A stretch of DNA of 64,000 bases, taken from Streptomyces tsukubensis (GTDB lineage: Bacteria > Actinomycetota > Actinomycetes > Streptomycetales > Streptomycetaceae). Below, piece by piece: positions 42,145 through 52,300 of the stretch. A program made the translations under genes and the position numbers. The stretch lies in contig NZ_CP020700.1 of the NCBI RefSeq assembly GCF_003932715.1, positions 7,710,501 through 7,774,500 on the forward strand, written 5' to 3'. The notes beneath the pieces were generated by a model. It made no database searches. It was not told the origin of the DNA and saw only the letters and a program-made list of their open reading frames with translations. Every line of letters starts with the position of its first letter. Within the stretch, counting starts at the first letter, position 1.

Positions 42145-43575
42145 TCAGGCGGTGGGCGCCGCCAGCTTGTCGAGGTAGGCGCGGACCGTGGCCTCGATGG
42201 CCTTCTGGCCCTCCAGGACCGGGTGCGCCTCCTGCTGGTCGCCCCGTGCGATGCCCCAGAACCACGAAACGTTGTCCGTGCAGATCTCATGGTTGTCGGT
42301 CGAGTTCTGGACGTCGACGAAATGCACTCCGGCCTCGGTGGCCCGGGCGGCGAGGACGCTGTTCACCTGGGCGCCGAGCGCGTTCAGCTCGACCCGCTCC
42401 GCCTCGCTGAGCCAGGAGCAGTCCTCCTCCTTCTCGGTCTCCGGGAAGAGCCTCGGGTACCCGACCACGAGCACGGTCGCATTGGGCGCCGCCTTCTGGA
42501 CCGCCTCGTAGTGGCCCTTCAGCCGGGCGGAGAGCACCGGGAGCCGCTGCTTCGCCGCGGCCACCGCGCCCTGGTCGCCGAGGCACTTCTGCCAGGGCTT
42601 CACACAGGCTTCGATCACCTCGGCGAAGCCGAGGTCATTGCCGCCCATGCTGATGGTGACCACGCCGGGCTCGTCGTTGCCCGTCAGTTTGCCCACCATC
42701 TTGAGCTGGGCTTCCTCCGTTTTGAACTTCCCGTACAGGGCGCCGGTCAGGGCTCCCGAGCAGGCGTAGTGCTTGGCGCGCTTCACGACCTTGTTGCCCT
42801 TGGCGAGCCGCACCGGCCAGGCGTTGAGGCTGCGGTGGCAGCCGTTGCCGGTCTTCACCTCGGTGCCCTTGACGTACGGCGGGTTGGCCTCGCCCGAGGA
42901 GTACGAGTCACCGAGGCCCACCAGCACCTCGGGCTGGAAGTAGCTGACGTTGTCGATGGCGAATCCGGCCGGCTCGCCCGCCGTCGGCTGGACCCGGAAC
43001 GACGCGATGCCCTTGACCTTCAGGACGACCGGCACGATCCCGGTCCGGTCCACGGACTTCCGGGCGATCTCCTTGCCCTGGAGGTCGTGCGCGGTCACGA
43101 CGACCGAGTTCGGTTCGTTGATGTAGCCGACGGTCAGCCCGAACTGTCCGACGGTCCTGGGCTTGCCGCCGGGCTTGATGAACTGGCCCTGGATCGCGCC
43201 CTGGAACTGCGGGGTTCCGGAGAGCACGGGCGCGCCCGGGTTCGCCGCGTCATTGCTGATGAAGGGAGTACCGCCCCCGCCGGCGCCACTGAAGGCGATA
43301 CCGCGCAGATGGTACTGGTTCCCCATCGGTGTCCCGACGGGGAATTCCGAGAACGTGATGGTCTGCGGGCCGCCGCCGGTGACCGGTGGCGCGGCGGCAC
43401 GGCGGTCCGGCGCGGCCGGTGCCTCCGCCTTCACGGTGGGACTGGTGGAGGGTGCGGCCGTGGTCTCGGCCGCCGGGCGGGCGCTGTCGGCCCGCCCCGC
43501 CGCGCCGGCGGGCACGGCCGCCGCGGCGATCAGCAGAGCGGACCCGAACCAGGCCGCTCCATGACGGATTTTCAT
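42145..43575 (-). CDS. Secreted SGNH/GDSL hydrolase with N-terminal beta-sandwich
   Basis: This is a 476-residue exported esterase/lipase. ATG 43575 has GGGGGGAAAA upstream and starts a Sec signal (MKIRHGAAWFGSALLIAAAAVPAGAAG, split here only for description). A Pro/Thr/Ala linker follows, then a beta-rich module at residues 70-210 (ITFSEFPVGTPMGNQYHLRG, FAIDNVSYF), like CBM or PEP-sorting-type adhesion domains. The SGNH hydrolase then has block I VGLGDSYSSGEANPPY (Ser nucleophile), block III SMGGNDLGF, and block V near AHPVLEGQKAIE. It acts outside the cell on ester bonds. The open frame upstream of the start is only a shadow. Confidence 0.9.
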   Translation of the reverse strand: MKIRHGAAWFGSALLIAAAAVPAGAAGRADSARPAAETTAAPSTSPTVKAEAPAAPDRRAAAPPVTGGGPQTITFSEFPVGTPMGNQYHLRGIAFSGAGGGGTPFISNDAANPGAPVLSGTPQFQGAIQGQFIKPGGKPRTVGQFGLTVGYINEPNSVVVTAHDLQGKEIARKSVDRTGIVPVVLKVKGIASFRVQPTAGEPAGFAIDNVSYFQPEVLVGLGDSYSSGEANPPYVKGTEVKTGNGCHRSLNAWPVRLAKGNKVVKRAKHYACSGALTGALYGKFKTEEAQLKMVGKLTGNDEPGVVTISMGGNDLGFAEVIEACVKPWQKCLGDQGAVAAAKQRLPVLSARLKGHYEAVQKAAPNATVLVVGYPRLFPETEKEEDCSWLSEAERVELNALGAQVNSVLAARATEAGVHFVDVQNSTDNHEICTDNVSWFWGIARGDQQEAHPVLEGQKAIEATVRAYLDKLAAPTA

Positions 43576-44055
43576 AGATTTTCCCCCCTGTGTCCGGCTG
43601 TGCGCCGGAGCACATCGGAAATGGTCGGAAACAGGTAGAGCATCCCGTCGCCATGTCCGTGAGGTGTCCGCCGGATTTGGCGAACCGGTAACAGAGTCGG
43701 GGAGATCGGCACCGCAGGGCGCAGCCGCCCGTCGCGGACCGGCGTGCGCGCCCAACGGCCGGTACAGCGCCCGGCGCACGACCGCGTACGGCTGGGTAGG
43801 ACACGCCGTTGTTGCCGCGCCCGACCGCGGGCGGACCCGCCGGGCCCGTACCTGCGGACCTCGTACCTGCCCGTCCGTACCGGCTCGGCCGGACCGTTTC
43901 CGCTGCCCGCCTGCTCCCCGCGCTGAGCGCAGCACATCTGGCACCGGCCCCGGGCGGCGAGTCACACTGATCACAGAGCGGTTCTCCAATTCCGCGACGC
44001 GAGCCGCTCCGGCCGCCTCCGCTGCTGGTCCCCGACGGTACGAAGGAGCGGGACC
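43576..44055. other. Divergent intergenic region without a gene
   Basis: About 480 bases separate the minus-strand SGNH hydrolase from the plus-strand phosphoribosyltransferase fusion, so both promoters should lie here. The first 130 bases next to the hydrolase are AT-richer. The centre is GC-rich and its open frames have no motif. No clear operator dyad was seen. Confidence 0.5.
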
Positions 44056-45402
44056 ATGACCGATCACCGTACGTACCCGGAGCCCTACCCGGACCATTAC
44101 ACGGACCGCCGGGACGCCGGTCGGCGCCTCGCGGAGCGACTGGGCCGGTTCGCCGGACCTCCGCTCGTGGTCCTCGGGCTGCCCCGCGGTGGCATCCCGG
44201 TCGCTGCCCCGGTCGCCGAGGCGCTCCGCGCACCGCTGGACGTCTGCCTCGTGCGGAAGCTCGGCGTCCCCTTCCAGCCGGAGCTGGGCATGGGCGCTGT
44301 GGGGGAGGACGGTGTCCGGGTCGTCAACGACCGGGTGGTCCGCATGGGCGGGATCAGCGACGACGAACTGGCGGCGGTCGAGGCGTACGAACGTGCCGTA
44401 CTGGAGGAGCGGGCCCGGCTCTACCGCGGCGAACGCGCCCCCGAGCCGCTCACCGGACGGACGGTGGTCGTGGTCGACGACGGGGTGGCCACCGGCTCCA
44501 CGGCCCGGGCCGCCTGCCGGATCGCCCGGGCCAGGGGCGCGGCCCGGCTGGTGCTCGCCGTCCCCGTCGCGCCCGCGAACTGGACGGATCTGCTCGGGGA
44601 CGAGGCGGACGAACTGGTCTGTCCGCTGACCCCGCCGGGCTTCAGCGCGGTGGGCCAGTTCTACACCGACTTCGCCCAGACCGAGGACGCCGAGGTCGTC
44701 GACTGTCTGGCCCGCGCCGCGCGCCGGATCCGGGCCGAGGCCGCAGGGGCGGCGGACGGCGAGGGCACCGAGGTGGTGATCCCGTCCGGAGCCGGAGTGC
44801 TGGCCGGTGTCCTCGCGGTGCCGCCCGGTGCGACGGGCATCGTCCTCTTCGCCCACGGCAGCGGCAGCAGCAGGCACAGCCCGCGCAACCGCCGTGTGGC
44901 CGCCGGGCTGAACAGGGCCGGACTCGGCACCCTGCTCTTCGATCTCCTCACCGACGCGGAGGCCGCCGACCGGGGAAACGTCTTCGACACCCCGCTGCTG
45001 GCCGGGCGCCTCACCGACGCCACCCGCAGGCTCACCGGCGCTCCCGGGCCAGCCGGGCTTCCCTTCGGTTACTTCGGGGCCAGCACCGGGGCAGCGGCCG
45101 CGCTGTGGGCCGCGGCCGAACCGGGCAACCGCTGTGCCGCCGTCGTCTCCCGCGGCGGCCGCCCCGATCTCGCCGCGGACCGGCTCCCGGCGGTGACGGC
45201 TCCCACCCTGTTCGTCGTGGGCGGCGCGGACTCGTGGGTGCTGGAGGCGAACCGCCGGGCCCGCGCCGAACTCCGTACCGAGAGCGAACTGCTGGTCGTC
45301 GACGGCGCCGGACACCTCTTCGAGGAGCCGGGCACCCTGGAACAGGTCACCGACGCGGCCGCCCGCTGGTTCACCACCCACTTCACGGCAGCCGCCGCCT
45401 GA
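44056..45402 (+). CDS. Phosphoribosyltransferase fused to an alpha/beta hydrolase
   Basis: This 448-residue two-domain protein starts at ATG 44056 after GGAGC. Residues 1-215 are a type I PRTase-like fold (LVVLGLPRGGIPVAAPVAEAL, LVRKLGVPFQPELGMGA). Its PRPP loop reads VVVVDDGVATGSTARAA. Residues 230-448 are a small dienelactone-hydrolase-like domain with GIVLFAHGSGSSRHSP, the nucleophile elbow FGASTGAAAAL, VVGGADSW for the acid and GAGHLFEEP for the histidine. Both halves keep their catalytic residues. The fusion is common in actinobacteria, but its substrate is not established. Confidence 0.9.
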   Translation: MTDHRTYPEPYPDHYTDRRDAGRRLAERLGRFAGPPLVVLGLPRGGIPVAAPVAEALRAPLDVCLVRKLGVPFQPELGMGAVGEDGVRVVNDRVVRMGGISDDELAAVEAYERAVLEERARLYRGERAPEPLTGRTVVVVDDGVATGSTARAACRIARARGAARLVLAVPVAPANWTDLLGDEADELVCPLTPPGFSAVGQFYTDFAQTEDAEVVDCLARAARRIRAEAAGAADGEGTEVVIPSGAGVLAGVLAVPPGATGIVLFAHGSGSSRHSPRNRRVAAGLNRAGLGTLLFDLLTDAEAADRGNVFDTPLLAGRLTDATRRLTGAPGPAGLPFGYFGASTGAAAALWAAAEPGNRCAAVVSRGGRPDLAADRLPAVTAPTLFVVGGADSWVLEANRRARAELRTESELLVVDGAGHLFEEPGTLEQVTDAAARWFTTHFTAAAA

Positions 45403-45423
45403 CGGGCGGGCCTGCCGTCCGCG

Positions 45424-46629
45424 TCAGTCCACCAGCCGCCCGTCCCGGGCGATCACCCGGCCGCCGCGGACCACCAGCCGGGGCACCGGCCGGTCCACCA
45501 CGGCCTCGGGCACCGAACCCGCGGCCACCAGGACGAAGTCCGCCGGATCCCCGACCGCGAGCCGGGACGGCTCCAGACCGAGGAGCGCGGCACCGCCCTG
45601 GGCCACCACGTCGTAGCAGGCGGTGAGTTCGGCGTCGGTACGGGCGTCGGTACGGTACGCGAGCAGATGCGCGCGGTTGACCATATTGCCGTCGCCGAAG
45701 GGCGACCATGCGTCGCGCACCCCGTCCGAACCGGCCGCGACCAGCACCCCGTGACCGGTGAGCGGCCCCGTCGGCAGGACCGGATCGGCGCCCAGCGCGC
45801 AGGTCGTGAGGGCGACCCCGGCGTCGGCGAGCAGCCGGGCCGTGGCGGCCAGTTCCTCCCCGGCAAGATCCGCGACGCAGAACGCGTGGCTGACCGTCAC
45901 CCGTCCCTCCAGTCCCGCGTCGACCGTCCGCCGGGCGATCTCCGTCAGCTGGCGCACCCCGTCGGGGTTGCCGTCGTGGAGGTGGATGTCGAGGGGGACG
46001 TTCTCCCGTACGGCGGTGCCGAAGAGGAAGCCGAGCTGCCCGTCGAGATCCCCGTCGACGCCGAGCGGGTCGAGCCCGCCGAGGATGTCCGCCCCCTCGG
46101 ACAGGGCCCGGACCAGCAGTTCCGTGGTGCCGGGCGCACTGATCAGACCGAGCTGGGGGAAGGCGACGATCTGCACGTCGAGGAGGTCCTTGCGGGCGTC
46201 GGCGGCCTCGCGCACCCCGTGGACCGAGGACAGTCCGTACACCGGGGCGACGTCGACATGGGCGCGCATGGCCCGGGTGCCGTGGGCGACCGCGTTGTCC
46301 ATCAGGGCGCCCGAGCGCTCCGCGGCCGAGCCCGGGATCCGGGAGCGGGAGCGCACGTCCCCGTCGATGAGATCGCGCAGCGAGTGCGCGGGCTCCCGGG
46401 TCAGCCAGGGGCCGCCCCAGGTCGTCTTGTCGGGGTGGATATGCGCGTCCACCGGCGACGGCAGCGCCAGCGCACCACCCGCGTCGACGGTGACGCACCC
46501 CCGGAGCGGGCCCGCCGGGCCCGCCGGTGGATCCCAGGCGGCGATCCGTCCGCCTGCGGTCAGCAGATCGGCGGTCCGGCCGTCGGCGGTGCGGACGGAG
46601 GTGAACAGAACGGGGGTGTGCGGGGCCAT
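45424..46629 (-). CDS. Amidohydrolase family protein (cytosine-deaminase-like)
   Basis: This 401-residue metal-dependent deaminase or hydrolase of the CodA/AtzC group starts at ATG 46629. The composite metal site is VDAHIHPDKTTWGGP near residue 62, the second histidine in DIHLHDGNPDG, VSHAFCVAD, and AGSDGVRDAWSPFGDGNMVNRAH with the catalytic aspartate. N- and C-terminal beta strands form the urease-like sandwich. The adjacent GntR regulator and APC permease suggest uptake and deamination of a purine/pyrimidine-like or triazine-like ring compound. The exact substrate is inference. Confidence 0.9.
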   Translation of the reverse strand: MAPHTPVLFTSVRTADGRTADLLTAGGRIAAWDPPAGPAGPLRGCVTVDAGGALALPSPVDAHIHPDKTTWGGPWLTREPAHSLRDLIDGDVRSRSRIPGSAAERSGALMDNAVAHGTRAMRAHVDVAPVYGLSSVHGVREAADARKDLLDVQIVAFPQLGLISAPGTTELLVRALSEGADILGGLDPLGVDGDLDGQLGFLFGTAVRENVPLDIHLHDGNPDGVRQLTEIARRTVDAGLEGRVTVSHAFCVADLAGEELAATARLLADAGVALTTCALGADPVLPTGPLTGHGVLVAAGSDGVRDAWSPFGDGNMVNRAHLLAYRTDARTDAELTACYDVVAQGGAALLGLEPSRLAVGDPADFVLVAAGSVPEAVVDRPVPRLVVRGGRVIARDGRLVD

Positions 46630-46698
46630 GGGCCTGCGTACTCCTTCGGAACTCGTGGGGTCGACGGACGGCTGGGCGGGGCCGGCCGGGGCGGGGTG

Positions 46699-47415
46699 TC
46701 AGTCGGCGGGTGCGTCCGCCGCCGCCGAAGCGGCGAGCAGGCGCAGCGCTGCCTCGCGCGTTCCGGAGACGTGCGCCCGGGCGATCCGCTCCGCCGCGGC
46801 CGGATCGCCGTCGCGGATGGCCGCGTAGAGCCGCTCGTGCTCCCCGCACATCGCCACGCCGTCCGCGGGCTCGGTGGTCAGGCTGAACAGCCTGCGGAGC
46901 CTGCCGTCCAGCGGGGCCATCAGGTCCAGCAGCAGCGGATTGCCCGCCATGACCACGATCTGCTGGTGGAAGTCGGCGTGGATGGAGACCAGTTCACGGT
47001 TACGGCGGGCGGAGCCCGCGGCGCGCCGGGCGCGTTCGAGGAGCTTCTCCAGCGTCCGCAGCCCCTCGGCGTCGGCCCGCGCGGCCGCCAGTGAAGCCGC
47101 CAGCGCCTCCAGCCGCTCCCGGATATCGAAGAAGTCCGCCGCCTCCGCCGGGCCGAGCGGCGCGACGAACGCCCCCCGGCGGGCCCGGACGGTGATGAAC
47201 CCCTCCGCCTCCAGCCGCTGGAGGGCTTCGCGCACGGGGATCCGGGAGACCCCCAGCTCGTCCGCCAGCTCCCGTTCCACGACCCGGTGCCCCGACGGGC
47301 AGCGGCCGTCGATGATCCGCTCCCGCACCTCCAGATACACCTGGTCGCCCAGGGAGAGGTGTGCCCCGCCGATGGAGTCACGGGCGGGAAGGCCGGTGGT
47401 CCGGCTGCTGCTCAT
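46699..47415 (-). CDS. GntR family regulator (FadR/FCD subgroup)
   Basis: The protein has 238 residues starting at ATG 47415. The winged helix at residues 25-90 has YLEVRERIIDGRCPSGHRVVE and ELADELGVSRIPVREALQRLEAEG. The FCD ligand domain follows, with FDIRERLEALAASLAA, the histidines of HADFHQQIVVMAGN and EHERLYAAIRDGD, usually metal-coordinating. It is divergent from the APC permease and precedes the amidohydrolase on its own strand. A TGGTAT-N5-ATACCA operator lies in the promoter region, so it probably represses both directions until the substrate arrives. Confidence 0.93.
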   Translation of the reverse strand: MSSSRTTGLPARDSIGGAHLSLGDQVYLEVRERIIDGRCPSGHRVVERELADELGVSRIPVREALQRLEAEGFITVRARRGAFVAPLGPAEAADFFDIRERLEALAASLAAARADAEGLRTLEKLLERARRAAGSARRNRELVSIHADFHQQIVVMAGNPLLLDLMAPLDGRLRRLFSLTTEPADGVAMCGEHERLYAAIRDGDPAAAERIARAHVSGTREAALRLLAASAAADAPAD

Positions 47416-47517
47416 GGCTGGCTCCCTCGCCTCCGGGCCGGTGGTGGACCGGTCCCTTCCGGTGTTGTCGTCGCATGATCATCGCAGACTCGGGAAAAGC
47501 TTCCGCGACCTCTTGAT

Positions 47518-47534
47518 TGGTATTCGGTATACCA
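47518..47534. promoter_or_regulatory. GntR operator TGGTAT-N5-ATACCA
   Basis: The exact inverted repeat TGGTAT (47518-47523) / ATACCA (47529-47534) sits in an AT-rich island of the 318-base gap between the divergent GntR and permease genes. FadR-subgroup GntR proteins characteristically bind TGGT-N-ACCA-like dyads. It is the only strong dyad in the gap. Confidence 0.65.
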
Positions 47535-47733
47535 GATAACTTGAGCGCCGCGCTGGGTTCCAGCCGTGTGAGCTGCTCTTTTCCAGACTCTTGCCCGGCA
47601 GGCCCCGCGCGGCGACGGGGAACCGCCACCGCTCGACGTACCCCGCCCATACCCCCCACCCACCCCGAAACCCGTACCGGGAGCCGTATCAGCGCCGCTC
47701 TTACCGGCCCGTCAGCACGTTGAGGAACCACCG

Positions 47734-49239
47734 ATGAACCCACCGCCCACCGCCCTCGACCCGTCCCCGGGCGCCGCCGCTCCCGCCTCCGGTGCCACAC
47801 CGCCCCCGCAGGGGACGGACGGTCTCGCCAAGGGCCGGATCGGCACCTCCGACCTGGTCTTCTTCGTGGTCGCCGCGGCGGCGCCGCTCACCGTGCTCGC
47901 CGGGGTCGCCCCCTTCGCCATCGGCATCGGCGGACCGGCCACCCCGCTCGGCTATCTGGTCTCCGGCATTCTGCTGGTCTTCTTCGCCGCCGGATTCACG
48001 GCGATGAGCCGTCATGTCCGCAACGCGGGTGCCTTCTACGCGTACGTCGCCCGCGGGCTGGGCCGCACCCTGGGCGTCGGCACCGCCTATCTCGCGACGC
48101 TCTCGTACAACCTCATCGCACCCGGTGTGGCCGCCGGTTTCGGCTACTTCGCCTCGACGACCATCGAGGACCTCACCGGCGCCGAGGTGCCGTGGTGGCC
48201 GCTGGCCACGCTCTGCGTCCTCGGTGTGGGGGTCCTCGGCTGGCTGCGGGTGACGCTCAGCGCCAAGGTCCTGGGCATCGCCCTGGTCCTGGAGGTGCTG
48301 GTGCTGCTGGTGATGGAGGTCGGGATCCTCGCCGACCGGGGCACCGAGGCCTTCGACACCACCTCCTTCGACCCCTCCGTGCTGGCGTCGTCCGCGGGAA
48401 TGGCCGGAATGTTCGTGCTGGTCATCGGGGCGTTCACCGGTTTCGAGGCGACCGCGATCTACGCCGAGGAGGCGAGGGACCCGGCGCGTACCGTGCCCAG
48501 GGCGACCTTCATCGCCATCGGCTTCCTCGCCCTGTTCTACGCCTTCAGCGTCTGGGTGCTGATGGGCGGATTCGGGACCGACACCTCGGTCTCGATGGCC
48601 CGGGCCGCCGACGGACCCCAGCTCACTTTCACCGCGGCCGAACAGTTCGTCGGCCGCTGGCTGGCCGACTCGATGCACGTCCTGATCGTGATCAGCGCCT
48701 TCGCCGCCACCCTCGCCTTCCACAACGCGGCGGCCCGCTATCTCTACGCCCTGGGCCGTGAGGGCCTGCTGCCGCGACGGCTCGCCCGGGTCTCGCCGAA
48801 GCAGGGGTCCCCGGCCGCCGCGGTCGTCGTCCAGACGGTGTTCGGTCTGGTGATCGTGGTCGGCGGGGCGCTGATCGGCGCCGATCCGTACGGCGAGATC
48901 TTCCTCTGGTCGAACTCCACGGGCGTCCTCGGGATCATGGTGATGCAGGCCCTCGCCGCACTGGCCGTGGTCTTCTTCTTCCGCCGCGACCGGCAGGGCA
49001 TGTCGGTCTGGCGGGTCGTCGTCGCCCCGCTGGTGGCCTTCGCCGGGCTCGCCGTGCTCGCGGTCCTCGCCGTCGTCCACTTCGACCTGCTCACCGGCCG
49101 TACGGGGGCGGTCAACACGGCCCTGCTGGTGCCGCTGCCCGTGGTGCTCGCCATCGGGATCGCGGTCGCGGTCCGGATCCGCCGCCTGGACCCGGCGCGG
49201 TTCGCCCGACTGACCGAAGTCGACGTCGAACGCGACTGA
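47734..49239 (+). CDS. APC family amino acid/base permease
   Basis: This 501-residue transporter with about twelve TM segments starts at ATG 47734, preceded by GAGGAACC. The APC core is clear: DLVFFVVAAAAPLTVLAGVAPFAIGIG in TM1, then GAFYAYVARGLGRTLG, IGAFTGFEATAIYAEEARDPARTVPRA and FHNAAARYLYALGREGLLPRRLARVSPK. It imports amino acids, amines or bases coupled to an ion gradient. Divergent GntR control with the amidohydrolase gene points to the same substrate as that enzyme. A run of 27-bp tandem repeats begins at its last codons. Confidence 0.92.
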   Translation: MNPPPTALDPSPGAAAPASGATPPPQGTDGLAKGRIGTSDLVFFVVAAAAPLTVLAGVAPFAIGIGGPATPLGYLVSGILLVFFAAGFTAMSRHVRNAGAFYAYVARGLGRTLGVGTAYLATLSYNLIAPGVAAGFGYFASTTIEDLTGAEVPWWPLATLCVLGVGVLGWLRVTLSAKVLGIALVLEVLVLLVMEVGILADRGTEAFDTTSFDPSVLASSAGMAGMFVLVIGAFTGFEATAIYAEEARDPARTVPRATFIAIGFLALFYAFSVWVLMGGFGTDTSVSMARAADGPQLTFTAAEQFVGRWLADSMHVLIVISAFAATLAFHNAAARYLYALGREGLLPRRLARVSPKQGSPAAAVVVQTVFGLVIVVGGALIGADPYGEIFLWSNSTGVLGIMVMQALAALAVVFFFRRDRQGMSVWRVVVAPLVAFAGLAVLAVLAVVHFDLLTGRTGAVNTALLVPLPVVLAIGIAVAVRIRRLDPARFARLTEVDVERD

Positions 49240-49339
49240 CACCGCGCCGGGAACGTCCGCGACTGACACCGCGCCGGGAACGTGCGCGACTGACACCGCG
49301 CCGGGAACGTCCGCGGTTGAACACCGCGCCCGGAACGTA
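49231..49339 (+). repeat. 27-bp tandem repeat overlapping the permease stop codon
   Basis: Units at 49231-49257, 49258-49284 and 49285-49311 are nearly identical (one base differs). Each holds CGCGACTGACACCGCGCC. A diverged fourth unit covers 49312-49339. The first contains the last Arg-Asp codons and the TGA of the permease, so each unit repeats the stop. The array ends where the terminator stem begins. Confidence 0.85.
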
Positions 49340-49374
49340 CGGAGGGGCCCTGCACGGACAGGGCCCCTCCGTAC
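49337..49374. terminator. Perfect 16-bp stem terminator between permease and P450 genes
   Basis: GTACGGAGGGGCCCTG (49337-49352) is complementary over all 16 bases to 49359-49374 with a six-base loop. It ends 12 bases before the converging P450 gene stop, so it can serve both strands. Confidence 0.8.
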
Positions 49375-49386
49375 CGCCGTTTCCGT

Positions 49387-52300
49387 TCAGCCCGCCCAGA
49401 CGTCCTCCACGTACCGGCCCTCCGCCATCAGCGCGTCGAGCCACGCCGCGGCCTCCTCCGGGCCGTCGCCCGTGCGATCGGCACGGATGGTGCGCAGGGC
49501 CTCCCGGACGGCCGGCGCCATGGCCCGCCCGTCACCGCAGACCCGCACATGGGCACCCGCCGCGAGCAGGGACCACACCTCCGCGGACTCGCGGAGCAGC
49601 CGGTGCTGGACGTACCGGACACCGTGTTCGGGGGCCCGGGAGAACGCCGGGCGCAGGCTCACCGCCCCCGCCGACTCGGCGGCCTCCAACTCGCCGCGGT
49701 GCAGATAGTCGACGTCCGGGTGGTCGCAGCCGAGATAGCAGAGCATTGGTGCCCGGCCCGGCGCGGGGGAGGCCGCGACCCGGTCCGCGATCATCCCGCG
49801 GAAGGGCGCGAAACCGGTCCCGGCGGCGATCGCGATCACCGGCACGGACGGATCGGCGGGGAGCCGGAACGCCTCCCGGCAGGGCGACATCCTGCCGTAC
49901 AGGACGGCCCCGGGCTCCAGGGCCGCCGTGTACGCGGCGCCCGCGCCGAGGAAGGTGCCCTCCCCCTCGCGGTGCGGCACCGGATGGGCGGAGACCATCA
50001 GATCGGCCCGGCGGGGCGTCACGGCGGGGGAGGAGGAGACCGAGTAGTAGCGCGTCGGCGCCGGTTCCAGGACGTCCAGCAATCCGGCCAGGCCGGGGCG
50101 GCACGAAGCGTGCCGGTCCAGCAGATCCGGAACGGTGTCGCTGCCGGGGACATGGGATTCGAGGGCCTGCCGCTCCGGCGGGCAGGGCGCGTGCGCGGCG
50201 AGCGCGGCGGCCTGCCGGGCGGTCGCGGGCCGGTCCAGCTCCACGAAGTGGGTGAGCAGCGTGCGTACCGTCAGCGGCCGGTCCAGGGGCAGCGCGGTCC
50301 GCCCGCCGGGGCCCGCGCCCAGGACTACCGTCTGCTCCGGGTCGAGGCCGAGCAGCTTCGCCGTCCGCTCGACGACGGCCTCGGGGTTGGCGAGCCGTAT
50401 CAGCAGATGGTCGCCCGTGCGGTACTCCGTGCCCGTCGGCAGGTCCAGGGAGAGGAAGCGCTTCGAACGGCCCAGCGGGTGGGTGAGATCGGCGAGTTCA
50501 CGGGTGGCGGCAACGGTCAGCGGGACCATGCCGTCGTGCGCGGGGACCTCCGGTTCCGCGGTGGGCGGCGCGTCCGCGACCGTGTGGCGGGGGCCCGCGG
50601 GCGTGCTCTCCCCGGCCTCGCCGGCGGGGACCCCGTACCGCTCCAGCAGCACCGAGAAGACCCGGTCCTGCCAGGCGGCGACGGCCTCGGTCACATCGAG
50701 GGAGACGTCGACCGCGGCCCGCTCCGCCAGCGGCCGCGCCCCGGCCGCCCGCAGCTGCTCGTCGACGAGGGCCGGGACGCGCTGATAGGTCGCGGACCAG
50801 TTGCGGTCCCCGGCGCCGAGGACGGCGTACGGCAGTCCCGTCAGCCCCTCGGGGCCGTCCTGCAGCCAGTCCAGGAAGCGGACGGCGTCGTCGGTGGGCC
50901 GCCCGTTGTAGGAGGAGGCGACGATCAGCACGGGCTGCTCCGGGTCCAGTGCGTCCACGGCCTCGTCGAGCGGCGCGAGGGCGGTCGTGAAGCCGTGGCG
51001 GGCGCCGCGGTCGGCGATAGCGGCGGCCAGGCTCCGGGACGTGCCCAGATTGGAGCCGTACAGCACGGTCAGCGTGGTCCCCGGCGCGCGCAGCCCGGTG
51101 AGCGCCCCGCCGCCGGGTGCCTGCTGCCGCGGTACGGAGGCGGCCCCGGCCACCGCCGCGCGTGACCGGTCCGCGGGCTCGCGCGGTACGGGGGTCAGCG
51201 TGAAGCCGTCGGGCTTGAGAGTGAGGGTCTCCTTGACCCGCAGCTCGTAGTCGGCGTGGTCGAGGAGCTGGTAGCGGTGGACGATCAGACCGAGCAGCAG
51301 GGTCGCCTCGTGGAGCGCGAACCGGCGGCCGATGCAGGACCGTTCGCCGTTGCCGAAGGGCTTGTAGAGATGGCCGGGGCGCGCCTCCAGGGCCTCGGGC
51401 GAGAACCGGTCCGGGTCGAACAGCTCCGGATTGGCCCCCCAGCCCGGTTCGCGGTGCAGCATCGGCGTGAGGATCAGCATCGACTGCCCCTTCCGTACCG
51501 GGTACCGGCCGCCGATCACGGTGTCCTCCAGCGGTTCCACGGCGAATCCGGGCGCGGTCGGCCACAGCCGCAGGCTCTCGTCGAGCACCTGCCGGATGTA
51601 CCGCAGCCTGCCCACCTCCTCGTACGACGGATCGGGGTCCGGGTCCGCGCCCCACAGGGCGTCGGTCTCGGCCCGCGCGGCGGCCAGCACGGCCGGGTTC
51701 TTCAGCAGGTAGTAGAGGGCGAAGGAGAGCGCACCGCTGGTCGTCTCGTGTCCGGCGATCAGGAAGGTGAGCATCTGGTAGCGGATATTGGTGTCGTCCA
51801 GGCGCTCGCCGGTGTCCTTGTCCACGGCGTCCAGCATCAGCGCCAGCAGATCGTCCCCGGCCGGGGCGGAGCCGTCGGACGCCTCCGACGCCGCCGCGCG
51901 GCGGGACCGCACGATGTCGTCGGCGAGCCGGTTCATCAGCGCGACGTCCTCCCTCTGCCGCTTCTCGGCGCGGGCGTAGAGGAAGTCGAGGCCCGGGAGG
52001 AATGCGGTCTTCCGCTGGGCGTGGTCCAGCGCCCGGACCATCGAGGCAATGAACGGATGCTCGTCGCGCCGCTCGAAGCAGCCGAAGTCGTAGCCGAAGC
52101 CGCAGAGCCCGATGGTGTCCAGGGTCAGCCGGGTCATATCGTCCGCGACCGCGACCGGGGTGCCCGCGGCCGCGTCCCACTTCGCCAGCAGCCGCCGGGC
52201 CACCCGCGTCATGACCGGGTGGTACGACTTGAGCGCGTCGAATGCGAACGCGGGCAGCAGGATGTTGTGCGCCCGGCGCCAGTTCGGCTCGTCGTTGTAG

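Noticed and set aside
42145..45381. A 1078-codon open frame on the minus strand, apparently one giant SGNH protein
   Set aside because: Only the last 476 codons, after ATG 43575 with a strong ribosome site and signal peptide, match a family. The rest lies opposite the phosphoribosyltransferase-hydrolase gene and is a GC-frame shadow.
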